Assembly (NCBI GenBank): GCA_963678675.1
Contig: OY783193.1
Location: 20,754,977 to 20,818,976, forward strand
DNA: 64,000 nt
Direction: 5' to 3'
DNA from: Xiphydria camelus
Lineage: Eukaryota > Arthropoda > Insecta > Hymenoptera > Xiphydriidae
In this document: in pieces, positions 44,157 through 56,439 of the stretch
How the letters are laid out: each line of letters begins with the position of its first letter
Position numbering within the stretch: position 1 is the first letter of the stretch
Position numbers and translations under genes: made by a program
Notes under the pieces: generated by a model
The model's database searches: none
Told to the model about the DNA's origin: nothing
Seen by the model: the letters and a program-made list of their open reading frames with translations, nothing else

Positions 44157-45176
44157 ATGATTTATAGTAAGTAAAGTGGATAGTAATCGTTTCTGTATCA
44201 ACAAATCTGTGTTCAATTGATATTTTATACTTCATTAGTAGCTCTAGATGAGATACATCTATCTCATAGTTTACAGTACAAAATGTAATTTCCCCTGCGG
44301 GAGCTAATTTTATGAATGAAAAAATTCTAATAAATCACATTACACGAAATCCTGTCCCGCTGATTGTGACATCTTGTATGCCTCCTAATGCCTAAACTCT
44401 GTCCACTATCCGTCTTGCTTATTCCAACCAAACTCTTCAAGATCGAAGGGGTACATTTATCCAAATATCTTGCGGAAGGAAATACCGGACGAAAAATAGC
44501 ACAAGCCAGTAGAGTCACTTTCATGAATTAATTTATTAATAATCCATCAGTAATAATGTATGAATGCAAGGTTAAATAACGAAAATAACGAGGAATAACG
44601 CGTAAAGCTGATAAAACCTTATGAATATAAAATAATCGGACCGTATTGTTACGAGAGTGTTACAATAGGAAGGATGGAAGGGTTTCGGATCAAACTTCAT
44701 ATTAACAGATGCGTTATGTACAAGGATTGAGAGGGAAAGGATCAACGGCAACGAGTGATATAGAAACCGCCTCTAGTTGGAAGAATCCATTGTGATCGAG
44801 ATTGGCTACGGCACCAGTGTCGGCGTAAATCGATTACGATAACTGCTTCGAGTCACGTCCACTTTTTATCCAAAACGCTCAAGGTTCTTCAGCCTTTGCT
44901 CATGATCTGGGCTGTCACCGCCATCGCCAACACTGCTCCTTCCTTTTTCAGTGAGGCTCCCGTTCTTCTCCACCGTTCATACTCCTGACGTGATGCCGCT
45001 GTCAGATGTCACAGGAACTCTGCATGATTTGCGACTGGGTGTAGATGGCCCGTTCTCTTGAACTCTTCACACGTTGCTAGTACTGGTACCGTTTCAGGAA
45101 CCCTTCGTGGTGACGACTTCCTCCTCTGTCTCGTCGCCTCGTCTCTGTCATTTTTTTTCTTTCTTTTACCACACTC

Positions 45177-45771
45177 TCACTGCAAGTCTTGCTTCGATAT
45201 TTCATGTTTCCGCCGATGCGTCTTTCTCTTACAGCTATTCGAGTCGGTCTTGGACTGCCTTCGCTTTAAAAGAGTGCCCCTGCCGTTGACGCTGCTGCTG
45301 CTGCTGCTGTCCTTGCTGCTACTACGACTCGAATGTCTGGAATCGTTGTCCATCGGAGCGGCCGCGTTTCGCGATCGGCGAGATATCATTCAGGAGCTGG
45401 TGCGGAGTTGAGCAGTGTCGACCAGCTGCTGCTGCTGTTCGTCACTGTCTTCCACATGATTTTTCGGCGTCACTGCACTTTTCTTTCGCACTTTACTCAC
45501 TCCTTCTGTCGGCGACTCTGCCGCGTTTTCTTTCCATGTCTTCCAATTTTCACCTTGACTCAGACTTTAATTTCATTTCAATTGCACCTTTCGTCGACGA
45601 GGCAGAGCTCGACCACTCTGGCGAGGACCACGTTGACGGTAGCCCCTTCCTCCACGACTGCCAGTCGCATCAGTTTCTCTCTGCAATTAAATATCAGTCG
45701 TGTTATTTGGTTGAACATCGAAAAGAAACCCGAATTATTATGTCTTATCGTTTCAAACAATTACTCACCAT
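45177..45771 (-). other. Mirror copies of both captured frames (right arm)
   Basis: Right-arm images of the basic RG-rich ORF (ATG 45769-45771; exon 45573-45680) and of the Ser/Arg-rich frame (45177-45389), on minus. They appear essentially identical to the left arm, so the inverted duplication is recent or maintained by gene conversion. Confidence 0.6.
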
Positions 45772-45968
45772 TATTCCAACATTCACAATTTTGAGGTTAC
45801 ACTTCACTTCTCCCGCATTTATCTACCTCCCGCTTTTACCATTTCAAATATTTCGCTCGTACGTAGCGCCATCTTCCAAAGCCAACTCTAACTAAAATAC
45901 TGCCGAAGTCAAATTTCAGAAAAATTCAGGTCGCTGCACCTGCTCGACTAGCCATTGGACATACGGTA

Positions 45969-46440
45969 TATCGTCCCCTTCCTGCAAAAAGTCACTAACT
46001 AACATATTTTGTAAAATTCACCTAACTGGACCTACTAGCGCTTAATTTTATTAAATCTTTAAATGGTTAAACTCACTAAGTGCTAAATGCGTTGGAAGTG
46101 AGTATGCGCGCATCATAAAAAGTCATTAACTGAAATATAATACCGATATTATAGAGCAGAAACTACCTACTAAGTCAGTTGATGATAAATGTTAGTTAGT
46201 GACTTTTTGCAGGAAGGGGACGATATGTTGTTACATATATTAACTCGAGACGTTGGAATAGTTTTAAGAAATCCTTTTGCATGCAACGCTGAAATTTCGC
46301 CCTTACTCGTAAATAAATTTAATTTAATTATTACCACATCATTTACAGCTTCGGTGCTGACCTTATGACTCATTTCAGTCCGAGTAGAACATTAATTGCA
46401 AATATCATCATAAACATTCCAATGCGAATAAAAATCATCT
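45969..46440. other. Repeat fragments, no gene
   Basis: CGTCCCCTTCCTGCAAAAAG at 45974 and its complement CTTTTTGCAGGAAGGGGACG at ~46204 form a ~245-bp MITE (45972-46225). 46228-46330 is a family B fragment (GAAATTTCGCCCTTACTCGT), also at 49690 and 57185. Confidence 0.5.
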
Positions 46441-46441
46441 A

Positions 46442-46735
46442 TTAACTGTTGCAGATCAAGTATTCCGTTGTGGTGGGGGTCCTGATTGGTCTACTCGCTA
46501 AGATGCGTATACTTTTCTTAGCGAGTAGACCAATCAGGACCCCTACCGCAATGGAATACTTGATCCTGATTGGTCTCTTCGCTGAGTTGCGTGCACGCAA
46601 AAATACGAGTGACTCGAGAAAGGGCCCCCTGATCTCCCAGTAGCTGTCAATTCGGGAGATCGAAGCATCTAACCTCGAAATCAAGTGTACAAGTGATAAG
46701 AAATAATTATACGGGTTTCTTCGGTGAGTGTCCCC
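46442..46735. repeat. Dyad repeat (GATCAAGTATTCCGTTG family)
   Basis: GTCCTGATTGGTCTACTCGC and its complement GCGAGTAGACCAATCAGGAC at 46478-46540 form a hairpin; followed by the CGGGAGATCGAAG subterminal motif shared with TACCG elements. A relative lies at 52300-52568. Confidence 0.5.
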
Positions 46736-47029
46736 AAGTGTTTAAAGTAGTTACTCCATTATTGTAATCTAATTCCATTGTATCCCTTATTTTTCTGCCA
46801 CGACTTTGATTGTTGATAGTGGATGGATCAGCTAATAAATTTGATTTTCATTCACTATCAACTATCAAAGTCGTGGCAGAAAAATAAGGGATTCAATGGA
46901 ATTGGATTACAGTAATGTAGTAACTACTTTATTATTATTTTTTCTTTATCGATATGTTTTTCCTCTTTCATATTATACTATCACAAGTTTCAATTTATAT
47001 ACCGACCTATCAAACGTGAAGTGTACATG
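46736..47029. repeat. Family C palindromic element, left part
   Basis: TTTTTCTGCCACGACTTTGA inverted pair at 46792 and 46862, then AGTAACTACTTTATTATTAT and ...CGTGAAGTGTACATG. It is interrupted at TG by the next foldback; the uninterrupted arrangement is seen at 50512-50980. Confidence 0.6.
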
Positions 47030-48980
47030 TACCGTATGTCCAATGGCTAGTCGAGCAGGTGCAGCGACAATGAATTTTCCTGAAACTTGACTTCGGCAGT
47101 GTTTTAGTTAAAGGTGGCTTTGGAAGATGGCGCGCATACGAGCGAAACGTTTGAAATATCTAATTTCCCGATAGGTAAAAGCGGGAGGTAGATAAATGCG
47201 GGAGATCGAAGTGTAACCTCAAAATTGTGAATGCTGGAATAATGGTGAGTAATTGTTTGAAACTATAAGACATAATAATTCGGGTTTTTTTCGATGTTCA
47301 ACTAAATAACACGACTGATACCTAATTGCAGAGAGAAGCGACTGGCAGTCGTGGAGGAAGGGACTACCGTCAACGTGATCCTCGTCAGAGTGGTCGAGCT
47401 CTGCCTCGGCGACGAAAGGTGCAATTAAAATGAAATGAAAGCCTGAGTCAAGGTGAAAATTGGAAGGCGTGGAAAGAAAACGCGGCAGAGTCGCCAACAG
47501 AAGGAGTGAGTGAAGTGCGAAAGAAAAGTGCAGTGGCGCCGAAAAACGTCGCATGTAGAAGACAGTGACGAACAGCAGCAGCAGCTGGTCGACACTGCTC
47601 AACTCCGCACCAGCTCCTGAATGATATCTCACCGATCGCGATACGCGGCAGCTCCTGTGGACAACGATTCCAGACACTCGAGTCGTAGTCGCAGCAAGGA
47701 CAGCAGCAGCAGCAGCGTCGACGGCAGGGCCATCGTTGGAAAGCGAAGGCAATCCAAGACCGACTCGGATAGCTGTAAGAGAAAGACACATCGGCGGAAA
47801 CATAAAATATCGAAGCAAGACTTGCAATGAGAGTGTGGTAAGAGGAAGAAGAAAAATGACAGAGACAAGGCGACGAGACGAACGAGGAAGTCGTCACCAC
47901 GAAGGGTTCCTTAGCTGTCACTACCACCGCCAACACTGCTTCTTCCTTTTTCAGTGAGGCTCCCGTTCTTCTCCACCGTTCACACTCCTGACGTGATGCC
48001 GCTGTCGGGTGTCACAGGAATTCGGCATGATTTACGACTGGGTGTAGACGGCCTGTTCTCTGGAACTGTTCGCACGGTGCTAGTACTGCTACCGTTTCAG
48101 GAACCCTTCGTGGTGACGACTTCCTCCTCCGTCTCGTCGCCTTGTCTCTGTAATTTTTCTTCTTCCTCTTACCACACTCTCATTGCAAGTCTTGCTTCGA
48201 TATTTTATGTTTCCGCCGATGTGTCTTTCTCTTACAGCTATCCGAGTCGGTCTTGGATTGCCTTCGCTTTCCAACGGTGGCCCTGCCGTCGACGCTGCTG
48301 CTGCTGCTGTCCTTGCTGCGACTACGACTCGAGTGTCTGGAATCGTTGTCCACAGGAGCTGCCGCGTATCGCGATCGGCGAGATATCATTCAGGAGCTGG
48401 TGCGGAGTTGAGCAGTGTCGACCAGCTGCTGCTGCTGTTCGTCACTGTCTTCTACATGCGACGTTTTTCGGCGCCACTGCACTTTTCTTTCGCACTTTAC
48501 TCACTCCTTCTGTCGGCGACTCTGCCGCGTTTTCTTTCCACGCCTTCCAATTTTCACCTTGACTCAGGCTTTCATTTCATTTTAATTGCACCTTTCGTCG
48601 CCGAGGCAGAGCTCGACCACTCTGACGAGGATCACGTTGACGGTAGTCCCTTGCTCCACGACTGCCAGTCGCTTCTCTCTGCAATTAGGTATCAGTCGTG
48701 TTATTTAGTTGAACATCGAAAAAAAACCCGAATTATTATGTCTTATCGTTTCAAACAATTACTCACCATTATTCCAACATTCACAATTTTGAGGTTACAC
48801 TTCGATCTCCCGCATTTATCTACCTCCCGCTTTTACCTATCGGGAAATTAGATATTTCAAACGTTTCGCTCGTATGCGCGCCATCTTCCAAAGCCACCTT
48901 TAACTAAAACACTGCCGAAGTCAAGTTTCAGGAAAATTCAGGTCGCTGCACCTGCTCGACTAGCCATTGGACATACGGTA
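47030..48980. mobile_element. TACCG-ended foldback element, copy 3 (1.95 kb)
   Basis: TACCGTATGTCCAATGGCTA at 47030 and complement ending 48980; TG on both sides. The empty site GTGTACATGTACCTCAC is present (in reverse) at ~50552-50568, supporting a 2-bp duplication. Arms mirror about 48005, nearly without loop. Carries the same exon set as copy 2 (basic frame near 47335-47430, Ser/Arg-rich frame 47621-47830 and mirror 48180-48389) but shorter 3' part. Arms differ by a few substitutions. Confidence 0.82.
47621..47830 (+). pseudogene. Ser/Arg-rich captured exon, second element
   Basis: Frame homologous to 43105-43317: SRHSSRSRSKDSSSSSVDG, KRRQSKTDSDSCKRKTHRRK, SKQDLQ. The ATG corresponding to 43141 is GTG here, and the donor-like GTGAGAG is ATGAGAG, so this copy is more decayed. 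Mirror on minus at 48180-48389. Confidence 0.4.
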
Positions 48981-49380
48981 TGTACCTCACTTCTATTTCA
49001 CCCCTTCTTTGCCTTTGGCGCAGCCCTAAGAAACTACACCAATGCGCCTTATATAAATTTTGTCTCCACTATTGAAGCTGCTGGAAACAATTCCGCTGCG
49101 TGGCGCCACTCACACGTGATGTTAATAGATCATTATAATAACGGTCGTGTAGAGTTATTCGAACACTTCGAACATAATTCCGCGGATTGTGTATATTCGG
49201 TATATTTTTCTATGTTTAAATGTAACATCATTTTTTAAAATTTATTGTTAACGATGCCGTGCCATGTGCGGAGGACATGGAGGGGGTAACATCACGTTAC
49301 TGCTGGCGCCGCGCTGCGGCGGACACAATAGCGGGGACAGAAATTTAGGCGAGTAACAGGGGGCTGCTTTGGTGTAACGA
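48981..49380. other. Family C right flank and unassigned DNA
   Basis: 48981-49015 completes the family C arm (CTCACTTCTATTTCACC). 49015-49370 shows no gene. Confidence 0.4.
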
Positions 49381-50511
49381 TGGAAATTACAAAATATCAT
49401 CATTTACACCCCGCAAAGCACGTTTTTGCAAGCAACTTTTCTGTAACATTCCTGCGATATTTTACAATATTCGTGAACATTACCGTATGTTAGAAACATT
49501 CCTTTACTCATAATATATATTTCTCGATAAATTCGCGAATGTTACAAAACAGCATAGAAGCATTTCGGAATAATTACGTTGAAAGATCTCATCGACAAGG
49601 TACAGCTCGATAAGATTGTACTTGTTAGGGCTGAATTATATAGGGTTTTTATATCCCAGAAGAATATAGGTGCAGCAAAATATCGATGCTGTGCTGGAAA
49701 TTTATTTACGAGTAAGGGCGAAATTTCAGCGGTACATGCAAAAGGATTTCTTAAAACTATACCAACGGCTTGAGTTAATACATAGATGTAACAACATATG
49801 ATTAATATTTGACTATTTCTTTTCATACCTTCTTTTTGACTTTTGAAAATGTATACTATGTAACTATAGCGTAAACTATGTAACTATAGCGTAAAACTCC
49901 AAATATAACCTGTATTGGAAAAACAAGTTGCATCATTTATTTTCAAAACAGTGTGACGTGAAAATTTGTACACTCTATAGTAAATAAGTACCATTATAAG
50001 AAAATATATATTGTTAATTTTTTAAATGAAGTGTACATTGCTAAATATATGAATCTAAGTGAGGTTTTATTGTAAATATTGTAAATATATTAGTTATATG
50101 ATGAAATATATGTTCATGCCACAGTTTTCCGAAAATAGATTAAGAAAAAAAATAAAGTTTATATTATTGTTTAATAGTTGTTGTTTATTTAGCAGAATGT
50201 TTAATCTGCTAGCACCGACTGTATTTAATTTACATTGCCAAATATGTGAATCTATAGAATTAGTTAACTCAGATTAATATAGTTTCTTAATTTCTACGTA
50301 GAGTAAGTTGGGTATATTTTTTAAATAGTGAAATACTGAATATAATTGTGTTATTTATAATTTGTTACAGAAATAAACGTGCTGGTATCTAATTCTATCC
50401 AGAAGGACTGCAAATCGAATGCGAACCCGAGGGGGTTTCTTTCGAACGAGGGATCGTGCACTTGTCATTCGAAGAACCAGTAGTACATTCGGTTCCACAT
50501 TGACCGTCGTT
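49380..50511. repeat. Family D/B fragments
   Basis: 49390-49670 (CCGCAAAGCACGTTTTTGCA, TTTCTCGATAAATTCGCGAA, AAGGTACAGCTCGATAAGAT) recurs at 58775-59030 and inverted at ~55030-55220. 49690-49790 is family B. 49850-50390 AT-rich, no gene. 50410-50470 holds a decayed motif, minus strand, related to the transposase scrap at 59.2 kb. Confidence 0.45.
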
Positions 50512-50980
50512 ACACCAGAGGCGAAGAAGAGATGAAATAGAAGTGAGGTACATGTACACTTCACGTTTGACAGGTCGGTATATAAATTGGACTTGTGATA
50601 GTATAATACGAAAAAGGAAATATATCGACAAATAAAAAATAATAATAAAGTAGTTACTCCATTATTGTAATCCAATTCCATCGTATTCATTATTTTTCTG
50701 CCACGACTTTGATTGATTGATAGTGGATGGATCAACCAATAAATTTGATTTTTCTTCACTATCAGCAATTAAAGTCGTGGCAGAAAAATAAGTAATACAA
50801 CGTTATTGGATTACAATAATGGAGTAACTACTTTATTATTATTTTTTCTTTATCGATACATTTCCTCTTTTGTATTATACTATCCACACAAGTTCCAATT
50901 TATATACCGACCTGTCAAACGTGAAGTGTACGTGTTCCTCACTTCTCTCTATTTCATCTCTTCTTCGCCTCTAGTGTAAC
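50512..50980. mobile_element. Family C palindromic element, uninterrupted copy
   Basis: Arms pair from GAGGCGAAGAAGAGATGAAA (50518) to TTTCATCTCTTCTTCGCCTC (~50970), through GTCGGTATATAAATTGGACT, to the core TTTTTCTGCCACGACTTTGA. Other copies: 46736-49015 (split), 58385-58780, and half copies at 53930-54045 and 59380-59490. Confidence 0.7.
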
Positions 50981-51024
50981 GATGGAAATTACAAAATATC
51001 ATAACTGTTCTGTATGTAACAACA

Positions 51025-52568
51025 TATACCGAATGTCCTCTGGCAAAAAACTCCTGATTTTGGATTTCCCTGACATTTGGCTGGAAGTGGTTGGCTCGGT
51101 GCTTTAAGAGTTGGCTTCGGGAGAGTGCGCTGCGGTCTTACGAGCTGAGCGAAAAGTGTCAAAAGTCTGATCTCCCGGTACCTGTCAATTCGGGAGATCG
51201 AAATCGTTAATTTGTAAATAATGATTACTAATATGTAGAAGTGGTAAGAAATAATCATTCGGGTTTCTTCGATGATGTTCCCCAAGTGTTTAAAAACCGG
51301 TGTCCGATTTTTGCCAATAACTGTTACTTCAACTTCCAGTGATATTATTAAGTATTACTGCAGAACGAGTAGGTTAGAAGATTTTCATGAAGACTCATGA
51401 TTTTCTGATATGTCATCTCGTATAGGTGCAACTGAAGCGGATCTAGCTCGTGTCCTGTCCGTAAAAAGATGACTCGATGGACATTGGAGAATGTCAGATT
51501 TGTCACCGAGCGCCTATTACCCACGGTACATTAATTGCAATACGCGCTTCTCGTTTCAACTATTCCAGCGTTAAATAACTTTTACTTCTTTCAAGCTAAT
51601 AACCTTTTATGAACTGTTCGTGGTAGGAGGCAGCGATCAATAATAGCGACTCGTCGTAGACAAGTGTGCCGAACTACTAGTGCGATAATGTGCCCAAGCT
51701 CACGGTCTATTCTGCGATTAACGTTAACATAATCGTGATTATGCTCGGGTGATGGGTATTCCAAAAGAGGTAAAGTTGATACTAAACATCGGATGCTGTA
51801 AGCTGACTTGCTAGTGTATGCTTCGCAACTGGAACATCATCGCAGGAATAATTTGTCTACGATTAGTCACAATCATTGATTGCTGCGCCCTACGATCAAC
51901 AATTCGTACAAGGTAAATACTTTGAAAGAAGTGAAAGTTATTTAAAGCAGGAATAGTTGAAATGAAAAGCGCATATTGCAATGAAAATACCGTGGGTGAA
52001 AGGCGCTCGGTGATAAGTTCGACAATGTCTGATGTCGATCGACTCATTTTCTTCAGGATAGGACAGAAGTTACATCCTCTTTGTTTGCACCTTATGAAAG
52101 GGGACATGCAAGAAAACCGTCACAAACTTCATGAAAATCTTGTAACCTACTCGTTCTGCAGTAATTACTTACTTAATCGCTGGAAGTTGAAGCCACAGTT
52201 ATGGACACCAATTTTTAAACACTTGGGGAAACTCATCGAAGAAACCCGAATAATTATTTATCACTTCTACACATTATTCAGTATTATTTACAAATTAACA
52301 ATTTCGAGGTTAGAGACTTCGATCTCCCGGCTACCGGCAGATCGACAGCTACTGGCAGATCAGAGGCCCCTTTCTCGAACTCGCTCGTATCTTTGCGCGT
52401 GCACGCATCTTAGCGAATAGACCAATCAGGATCAAGTATTCCGTATCAGGGAACGTATGCGCATCTTAGCGAGTAGATCAATCAGGACCCCCACCACAAC
52501 GGAATACTTGATCCTGATTGGTCTATTCGCTTAGATGCGTATACGTAACTTTGCGAGTGACTTGAGAA
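51025..52568. mobile_element. Degenerate TACCG-family foldback
   Basis: Left end TATACCGAATGTCC at ~51028. 51165-51300 pairs with 52205-52350 (GATCTCCCGGTACC; ATAATCATTCGGGTTTCTTC), and 51350-51620 with 51945-52180 (CTGCAGAACGAGTAGGTTA). The right terminus is missing, replaced by the GTCCTGATTGGTCTA dyad repeat and then by the 8.8-kb element. A third relative of the inner segment is at 55935-56165. Confidence 0.6.
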
Positions 52569-53489
52569 ATCAAGAGACACGGTAGTGTCTCGCGGCATGT
52601 TCATTCAAGTCGTCAGAACGACGCCGCCAGCGCTGTCGCCGCGAGCACCCGTGTATCTTTACAGGAAAAATGTCTGCCCCCTTCACCCCTCAATTTTAAC
52701 ATCGAATTTTCTCAATAAATATACGGTTATAACCAAAACTATGCTTAGTTACGCCATATAAATCGACTATTCTCTATCGATAGAGACCAGAGTAAATGTT
52801 GTAAGTTACATATTAACAGAGATTTTTCCTTAGCAACGCGAAGCCACGCCCCTCGCCCCATTAAAGTCGAGAATCCGATTTCTCGGGCGATATATATATG
52901 TAAAAATGTCACAAAAATTCCGCCTGTCTTCGGCGGTATTCGGCCATGGTCGGAAATGTGTACACAGATGCGGCCACACGCATACGCCATCAAAAATGTA
53001 TGCGAGAGTGTGTGAGAGACAATATTCCTTGAATGTTTAGTTGTTTTTCAAAATTTAAAAATATTTCCATTCGCGAAACGATATCCCTCGCATTTTTTCG
53101 ATCCTCGGACGCGCTTGTTAATAAAAAGTACAAATTCAGTGTAATCGGAGTAGTGAATCTCAACAGTGGTGAATGTGACAGACGCTCTGACAGCTAGCTA
53201 TTATCAAATCGTTTAGATTTTTTTTTAATAATCAAAACAGTGCACGGAAGCAGTGTCATTTTTCTTTGGTTGCTGGTGCATGAAGAACAGGGAAGGAGAC
53301 ATCTATATCTCGGAAGAAGTGGCATCAGATAAGTAACTTCCTAACTGACTGTCTTAACCTCATTTTCATCCCTTATACAGAACAAATATCTTTGTGGTTA
53401 TTCTATTTTTTGTTTTCAGCGCCATACGAGAACGGAACGGATTGGTGGATTTTTCTTCGCAGTCAAAAATCAACCTGGGTAGAAAAGAA

Positions 53490-54664
53490 TTCTCTAGAAT
53501 TGCGGTACAATGCCACGGTGTGAATATCAGGTTCTACCGACATGACATGCTTCGACAAGGTCTGTATCAACTTTAGCGGTATATTAAGGGCACTGCACTA
53601 ATCCTGTGGCACATTTTTCTATCTAGGAAAGCATATTATTATGGTAGTACAGCTGTACAGCGTTCCGATAATATACCGTCTTCCCGTACTGACAGTATAC
53701 ATGCATTTTACCTCCAATATGCCGGAATTAAAAATCTCTAGAACTCTGCGGTACAATGCCACGGTATGAATATCAGGTTCTACCGACATGACATGCTTCG
53801 ACAAGGTCTGTATCAACTTTAGCGGTATATTAAGGGCACTGCACTAATCCTGTGGCACATTTTTCTATCTGGGAAAGCATATTATTATGGTAGTACAGCT
53901 GTACAGCGTTCCGATAATATATAATTGGAACTTTTAATAATACGAAAGGGAAAATATATCGATAAAGAAAAGATAATAAAATAATTACTTCATTATTGTA
54001 ATCCAATTCTATCGTATCTCCTACTTTTCTACCACGGCTTTCCCAGATAGAAAAATGTGCCACAGGATTAGTGCAGTGCCCCCAATATAATGCTAAAGTT
54101 GATACAGACCTTGTCGAAGCATGTCATGTCGGTAGAATTTGATATTCCTACCGTGGCATTGTACCGCAGAGTTCTAGAGATTTTTAATTCCGGCATATTA
54201 AAGGTAAAATGCATGTATACTGTCAGTATGGGAAGACGGTATATTTCTACATATTGGAGAATCTAAGTCGTGGGAGAAGAACAAATCATCGGAGTAACTA
54301 CAATATCGGGGTAACTATAATACTTTATTTCTATTTTTTTCAGAACGATTCTCAGATAGAAAAATGTGCCACAGGATTAGTGCAGTGCCCCCAATATAAT
54401 GCTAAAGTTGATACAGACCTTGTCGAAGCATGTCATGTCGGTAGAATTTGATATTCCTACCGTGGCATTGTACCGCAGAGTTCTAGAGATTTTTAATTCC
54501 GGCATATTAGAGGTAAAATGAATGTATACTGTCAGTATGGGAAGACGGTATATTTCTACATATTGGAGAATCTAAGTCGTGGGAGAAGAACAAATCATCG
54601 GAGTAACTACAATATCGGGGTAACTATAATACTTTATTTCTATTTTTTTTCTCATCGGTGCTTG
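53490..54664. repeat. Direct and inverted ~260/309-bp duplications
   Basis: GCGGTACAATGCCACGGT...AGCATATTATTATGGTAGTA is duplicated at 53501 and 53752 (~251 bp apart). A reversed relative is present twice in tandem, 54047-54355 and 54356-54664 (309-bp period, starting AGATAGAAAAATGTGCCACA). Short frames at 54209 and 54518 are the same DNA twice. Confidence 0.7.
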
Positions 54665-54769
54665 CCCTCTGCCTTCCTACTACAAGTTTCGATTTATATA
54701 CTAAATTTTATTTTATTTTTAGTTCATCGCCTCCACTCCATCGCCTTCGACTTCTTCTACCCAGTGAGG

Positions 54770-54900
54770 ATTTCTCACGGTAGAATTTCGATTCATCTGT
54801 GAACAAAATCTTCTGACGAACGAGGGATCGTCCACTTGCCGTTCCAAAAACCAGTCGGAATAGTTCATTCGTCGAGTTGGATTTGCTTTCTCCGGTGCAT
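54770..54900 (-). pseudogene. Mariner-like transposase scrap with FTDE motif
   Basis: On minus: MNYSDWFLERQVDDPSF followed, after a frame shift, by RKILFTDESKFYRE. This matches the segment around the first catalytic Asp in intron-bearing mariner-like transposases of the type in palindrome 1, but is a different subfamily. Related scraps: 55483-55540 (plus) and 59205-59280 (plus). Confidence 0.5.
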
Positions 54901-56420
54901 GTACTTCATTTTAAAAGGATGAACATTCTTTTCTATTTCTTATAGTCTTATTCTCTCTAGGAGAGCATCGGTGTTCCACTGCTCTCGTATTCTTTCAGGT
55001 CTTTCTAAAATAATTATAGAAATCACATATATAATTCAGCTCTGACAAGTACAATCTTATCGAGCTGTCTTATTGAGCTGTTTCTTTCAATGTAATGATT
55101 CCAAAATGTTTCTATAACGTTTTGCACTTTGTGAATTTATCGAGAAAGATATATTTCTAACATAGGGTAGTGTTCAAAAATATTGCAAAATATCCCAAGA
55201 ATATCACAAAAATTACTTGTAAAGACGTGTTTTATGGGATGTAATTTCTGAATTAAATATTTGTTAAGATAATTTAACATAAATATCACTTTCGTAATTT
55301 CTGTCGGTTATGAGACTGCTGGATTGCCGTTGTTACGTCCCAATAGCAACTCAATTCAATATTTTCTCAGGTGCACCTATTCGAACTAACTTATTACCCA
55401 CCAATATTGAAAATAAATCTTCTCAAGGCTGAATACGACTTGGGCATGTTTCAGCGTACAATTAGCTAGATCCAGCTCGACGAATGAACTATTCTGACTG
55501 GTTTTTGGAACGGCAAGTGGACGAGCTTTACAGCTGTTTCGCTGCCGTGTTGCCAAGTCTCTCACCGTTAATATGGCATGCTAATGGTTTGCGAAGTCAA
55601 AACGAATTTCATGACAATATTACGTTGCAACTATACGGTAAAACCCAATTTACTTATTTTTTACATAATCCTTAATATTTCATCTGTCAAATTACTAGTC
55701 TTTCAAAGTCTAAAGTTGGCGGAATGTGTGTTAAAGTCAGTGATAATCTACCTTAGTACAATCGTCTGCCATAAGGCGATATGTTAAAAGTGGTCAACTT
55801 TAGAATAAAATAACGAAGAAACTATAGACGGTCTATATTGCTCAAATTTTCGTATTAGTTGTGTAAAGTATTCGTGTATATCATATAAAAAAATTAGGGC
55901 TGTAAGTTGGTTTTCGTCTGATAGTCGAACCTCCTTAAAGCAGGAATAGTTGGAACGAAAAGCCCATATTGCAATGAAAGTACTATGGGTACTATGGATG
56001 AAGGCGCTCGCTGACAAGACTGACATTCTCCGATGTCCATCGAGTCATCTTTTTACGGACAGGACACGAGTTAGATCCTCTTCAGTTGCACCTGTACGAG
56101 ATGATATGTCAGAAAATCGTGAGTCTTTATGAAAATCTTCTAACCTACTCGTTCTGCAGTAATACTTAATAATAAAAAACTATTCTCCTACATGTACACC
56201 CGGGGACACGGCATCTGTCGCTGGTGACTGTTTTTAAACGTTATTTTTAAACGTACTAACCAATAATTAATAATCCTCATACTTTCATTCACGAGAGTAG
56301 ATGTCACCGTAGCTAATGAGCGCATGAGAATTAATTATTCATTGGTTAGTACGTTTAAAAATAACGTTTAAAAAAAGTCACCAGCGACAGATACCGTATC
56401 CCCGGGTGTACATATTCTCC
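54901..56420. other. Repeat fragments, no gene
   Basis: 55010-55230: inverted family D; 55483-55540: transposase scrap; 55935-56165: relative of the 51.4/52.0-kb segment; 56218-56400: CACCCGGGGACACGGCATCTG hairpin MITE (arms at 56196-56240 and 56370-56410). No intact frame. Confidence 0.45.
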
Positions 56421-56439
56421 CGATGAATAAATTCCAAAA

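Larger units (their letters stand above)
42526..45968. mobile_element. TACCG-ended foldback element, copy 2 (3.4 kb)
   Basis: TACCGTATGTCCAATGGCTA at 42526 and its complement ending 45968; TA on both sides. Arms of ~1.63 kb mirror each other about 44247 with a ~180-bp loop (44157-44336). Each arm carries a 5' exon-like segment in the subterminal region, an 88-bp intron, a basic RG-rich frame and a Ser/Arg-rich frame. No transposase. Confidence 0.82.

Noticed and set aside
47954..48851. Two ~200-codon plus-strand frames
   Set aside because: Antisense images of the captured exons in the right arm; rich in Ser/Leu because the sense strand is rich in Arg/Ser codons.
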